A stretch of 8,285 nucleotides of DNA from Acidimicrobiaceae bacterium (GTDB lineage Bacteria > Actinomycetota > Acidimicrobiia > Acidimicrobiales > RAAP-2). Within the stretch, counting starts at the first letter, position 1. Each line of letters begins with the position of its first letter. A program made the position numbers and the translations under genes. Under the pieces are notes generated by a model. That model did no database searches. It had not been told where the DNA came from and saw only the letters and a list, made by a program, of their open reading frames with translations. The stretch covers positions 208 through 8,492 of the forward strand of contig PMFY01000198.1 in assembly GCA_003157945.1 (NCBI GenBank), in the 5' to 3' direction. This document shows, in pieces, positions 6,997 through 8,285 of the stretch.

Positions 6997-7042
6997 CGGA
7001 TCGACCCGGGTCCGGGTCCGGGTCCGGACCCGGGTCGATCCG
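6997..7042. terminator. Perfect 19-bp inverted repeat, probable bidirectional terminator
   Basis: CGGATCGACCCGGGTCCGG (6997-7015) and its exact reverse complement (7024-7042) enclose an 8-base loop; two G-T pairs can be added outside. It begins 40 bases after the P450 stop and lies 163 bases beyond the reductase stop on the other strand, so the symmetrical stem could end transcription of both convergent genes. There is no T-tract on either side. Three GGGTCC units (7008-7025) run through the left arm and loop, so the stem may have grown by slippage. The stem is certain from the sequence; its function is inferred. Confidence 0.7.
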
Positions 7043-7104
7043 GGGTCCGTTCGGGGTCAGCTCCGTCTCCGGTTCGATCCGACGCCGGTCGGCTTCGACG
7101 GTCG

Positions 7105-7222
7105 GCTGGCGTCGTGGATCAGCTGACTACGTGGTTCCAGCTGGCTACGTGGATCAGCTGGCTACGTGGATCAGCTGGCTACGTGGATCAGCTGGCGTCG
7201 TGGATCAGCTGGCGTCGTGGAT
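7105..7222. repeat. 17-bp tandem array (seven copies) at the 3' end of the reductase gene
   Basis: The plus-strand unit is GCTGGCTACGTGGATCA or the variant GCTGGCGTCGTGGATCA. Copies: 7105-7121, 7122-7139 (18 bp, most divergent), 7140-7156, 7157-7173, 7174-7190, 7191-7207 and 7208-7222 (partial). Copies 3-5 are identical; 1, 6 and 7 carry GCGTC, while 2-5 carry CTAC in that position. Copy 7 encodes the last five residues of the reductase (IHDAS), and its junction with copy 6 forms the TGA stop. The array therefore looks like repeated duplication of the gene's own end. The region 7043-7104 between this array and the terminator shows nothing clear. Confidence 0.92.
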
Positions 7223-8101
7223 GGCGTCGAGGGCGGCCATCTGGGCGGCCGTGAGCTGCAGTGTCGCCGCCTCACAGTTCTCCTCGACATGGGTGACCGA
7301 CTTCGTCCCCGGGATGGGCAGCATCACCGGTGACCGGTGGAGCAGCCACGCCAGCGCCACCTGGGTCGGGGTCGCCCCCGTTTCGGCGACGACGGTTCCC
7401 ATGGCGGTGTCGGGGCCGGTCAGTGCGCCCGATGCCACCGGAAACCACGGGATGAATCCGATCCCCTCGCCCTCGCAGTGCGTCAGGACGTCGGCGGACG
7501 ACCGGTTGGTCAGGTTGAAGAGGTTCTGCACGGACACCACCGGAACCACGGCGCGTGCCGACTCCAGCTCCGCCACCGTGACCTGGGACAGGCCCACCTG
7601 GTGCACCTTGCCCTCGGACACGAGGTCGGCCAGCAGCCCGAACTGTTCGTCAGCCGGCACCTTGGGGTCGATGCGGTGCAGCTGGAAGAGGTCGATGCGC
7701 TCCACACCGAGCCGCCGGAGGCTGAGCTCACACTGCTGACGGAGGTACTCGGGCCGGCCGACGGGTAGCCACTGGCCGGGTCCTTGGCGGGTGAGCCCCG
7801 CCTTGGTGGCGATGACGAGGTCCTCGGGGTAGGGGTGGAGTGCCTCGAAGATCAGCCGCTCGCTCACCTCGGGGCCGTAGGAGTCGGCGGTGTCGATGAG
7901 GTCGACGCCCATGTCCACGGCCCGGCGCAGCACGGCGATGCAGCCGGCCCTGTCCGCCGGCTCGTCCCACACGCCCGGTCCGCAGATCTGCATGGCGCCG
8001 TACCCGAGCCGGTGGACGGTGGTGGCTCCGTCCGATCCGGCGCCGAGGGTGAAGGTTCCGCTCGAGCGGACGGGCTTGGGGGTGCGTGCGGTGTCGGTCA
8101 T
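7205..8101 (-). CDS. Aldo/keto reductase (NADPH-dependent oxidoreductase)
   Basis: Cytosolic (alpha/beta)8-barrel oxidoreductase of 298 residues, normal for the family, that should reduce an aldehyde or ketone with NAD(P)H. The catalytic tetrad is complete: Asp70 and Tyr75 in LIDTADSYG, Lys100 in VIATKAG, His142 in FQLHRID. Further family signatures are HRLGYGAMQ near the N-terminus, [12 protein letters not shown] before the catalytic His, GKVHQVGLS (164-172), VQNLFN (191-196), and the cofactor-binding LPIPGTKS-x(3)-VEEN (261-275), which resembles the AKR11/AKR13-type pattern. AAGGAG (complement of 8107-8112) lies five bases before the ATG and sets the start. The frame stays open upstream to the window edge but holds no start codon, only repeat translation. 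The gene converges on the P450 gene; a shared pathway is possible but not shown. The substrate is unknown. Its last codons are part of the 17-bp array. Confidence 0.95.
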   Translation of the reverse strand: MTDTARTPKPVRSSGTFTLGAGSDGATTVHRLGYGAMQICGPGVWDEPADRAGCIAVLRRAVDMGVDLIDTADSYGPEVSERLIFEALHPYPEDLVIATKAGLTRQGPGQWLPVGRPEYLRQQCELSLRRLGVERIDLFQLHRIDPKVPADEQFGLLADLVSEGKVHQVGLSQVTVAELESARAVVPVVSVQNLFNLTNRSSADVLTHCEGEGIGFIPWFPVASGALTGPDTAMGTVVAETGATPTQVALAWLLHRSPVMLPIPGTKSVTHVEENCEAATLQLTAAQMAALDAIHDAS

Positions 8102-8152
8102 GGGTTCTCCTTGCGGTTGGACGGGGTGCGGATCGTCGGGGTTCGGATGGTC

Positions 8153-8240
8153 GGACTCGGTGTGGACGGACCGATGTGGACGGGCTCGGTGTGGACGGAC
8201 TCGGTGTGGACGGACTCGGTGTGGAGGGACTCGGTATGGA
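8153..8240. repeat. 15-bp tandem array (about six copies) upstream of the reductase gene
   Basis: The unit GGACTCGGTGTGGAC occurs at 8153-8167, 8168-8181 (14 bp, GGACCGATGTGGAC), 8182-8196, 8197-8211, 8212-8226 and 8227-8240 (partial, with GTATGGA). Most copies differ by one base. The array begins about 50 bp upstream of the reductase start codon, where its promoter would be expected. No clear -35/-10 pair was found in 8113-8285, so either the promoter is embedded in the repeats or it lies outside the window. Confidence 0.9.
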
Positions 8241-8245
8241 ACGTG

Positions 8246-8269
8246 GGCGACCTGGCGACCTGGCGACCT
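8246..8269. repeat. 8-bp tandem repeat GGCGACCT (three copies)
   Basis: Three identical GGCGACCT units at 8246-8253, 8254-8261 and 8262-8269 follow the 15-bp array after five bases. No coding or regulatory role can be assigned; the window ends 16 bases later. Confidence 0.85.
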
Positions 8270-8285
8270 GACGCCGGGGCGCCCG

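Noticed and set aside
7071..7080. GGTTCGATCC resembling a tRNA T-arm, considered as a tRNA or attachment-site fragment
   Set aside because: The flanking bases do not form the 5-bp T stem, and no anticodon arm, acceptor stem or integrase is present.
7105..7222. 17-bp array considered as a CRISPR array or as a coding repeat of the frame at 6985-7254
   Set aside because: The units abut with no spacers, so it is not CRISPR. The plus-strand frame covers the terminator stem, and its Trp/Leu repeat pattern only reflects the 17-bp unit read in three frames.
8086..8271. Plus-strand frame with VDGLG repeats upstream of the reductase
   Set aside because: It begins inside the reductase coding region on the opposite strand, has no ribosome-binding site, and consists mainly of translated 15-bp repeats.
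8102..8285. N-terminal extension of the reductase through the open upstream frame
   Set aside because: The frame is open to the window edge but contains no ATG or GTG, and the ATG at 8101 has a well-placed AAGGAG.

Overview
The window is G+C-rich DNA (roughly 70 % by eye) with G/C-dominated third codon positions, GTG as well as ATG starts, a DUF2510 protein, a class I-type cytochrome P450 and a large secreted modular protein. This points to an actinobacterium. The PQQ-like propeller plus choice-of-anchor plus L-type lectin style suggests an Acidimicrobiia-like lineage, but that placement is inference. No rRNA, tRNA, CRISPR array, transposase or phage gene was seen.

Layout. Bases 1-76 may hold the 5' end of a minus-strand gene leaving the window. 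At 173-832 (+) is a small two-helix membrane protein with a Pro/Ala/Gly linker, built from a 21-bp tandem repeat, and a C-terminal DUF2510 domain. A 260-bp spacer (833-1092) carries a candidate promoter overlapped by an inverted repeat, plus a 5'-leader hairpin. At 1093-5547 (+) is the dominant gene, a 1484-residue predicted secreted protein: signal peptide, PQQ-like beta-propeller, three ASH/choice-of-anchor-D-type Ig-like domains, then three tandem L-type lectin-like domains. A stem-loop follows its stop. At 5745-6956 (+) is a cytochrome P450 with all core motifs. It converges on an aldo/keto reductase at 7205-8101 (-).

The P450/reductase gap contains a perfect 19-bp inverted repeat, a probable two-way terminator, and an array of seven 17-bp repeats made from copies of the last codons and stop junction of the reductase gene. 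The other side of the reductase gene carries a second array (about six 15-bp units) and a third (three 8-bp units) up to the window edge.

The genes do not form an evident operon or a recognisable pathway. The large protein looks like an extracellular binding or surface-interaction factor. The P450 and the reductase are separate redox enzymes in convergent orientation, and no ferredoxin or ferredoxin reductase partner is visible. The most notable points are the seven-module architecture, the stepwise loss of legume-lectin metal ligands across its lectin repeats, and the repeat arrays bracketing the reductase gene.
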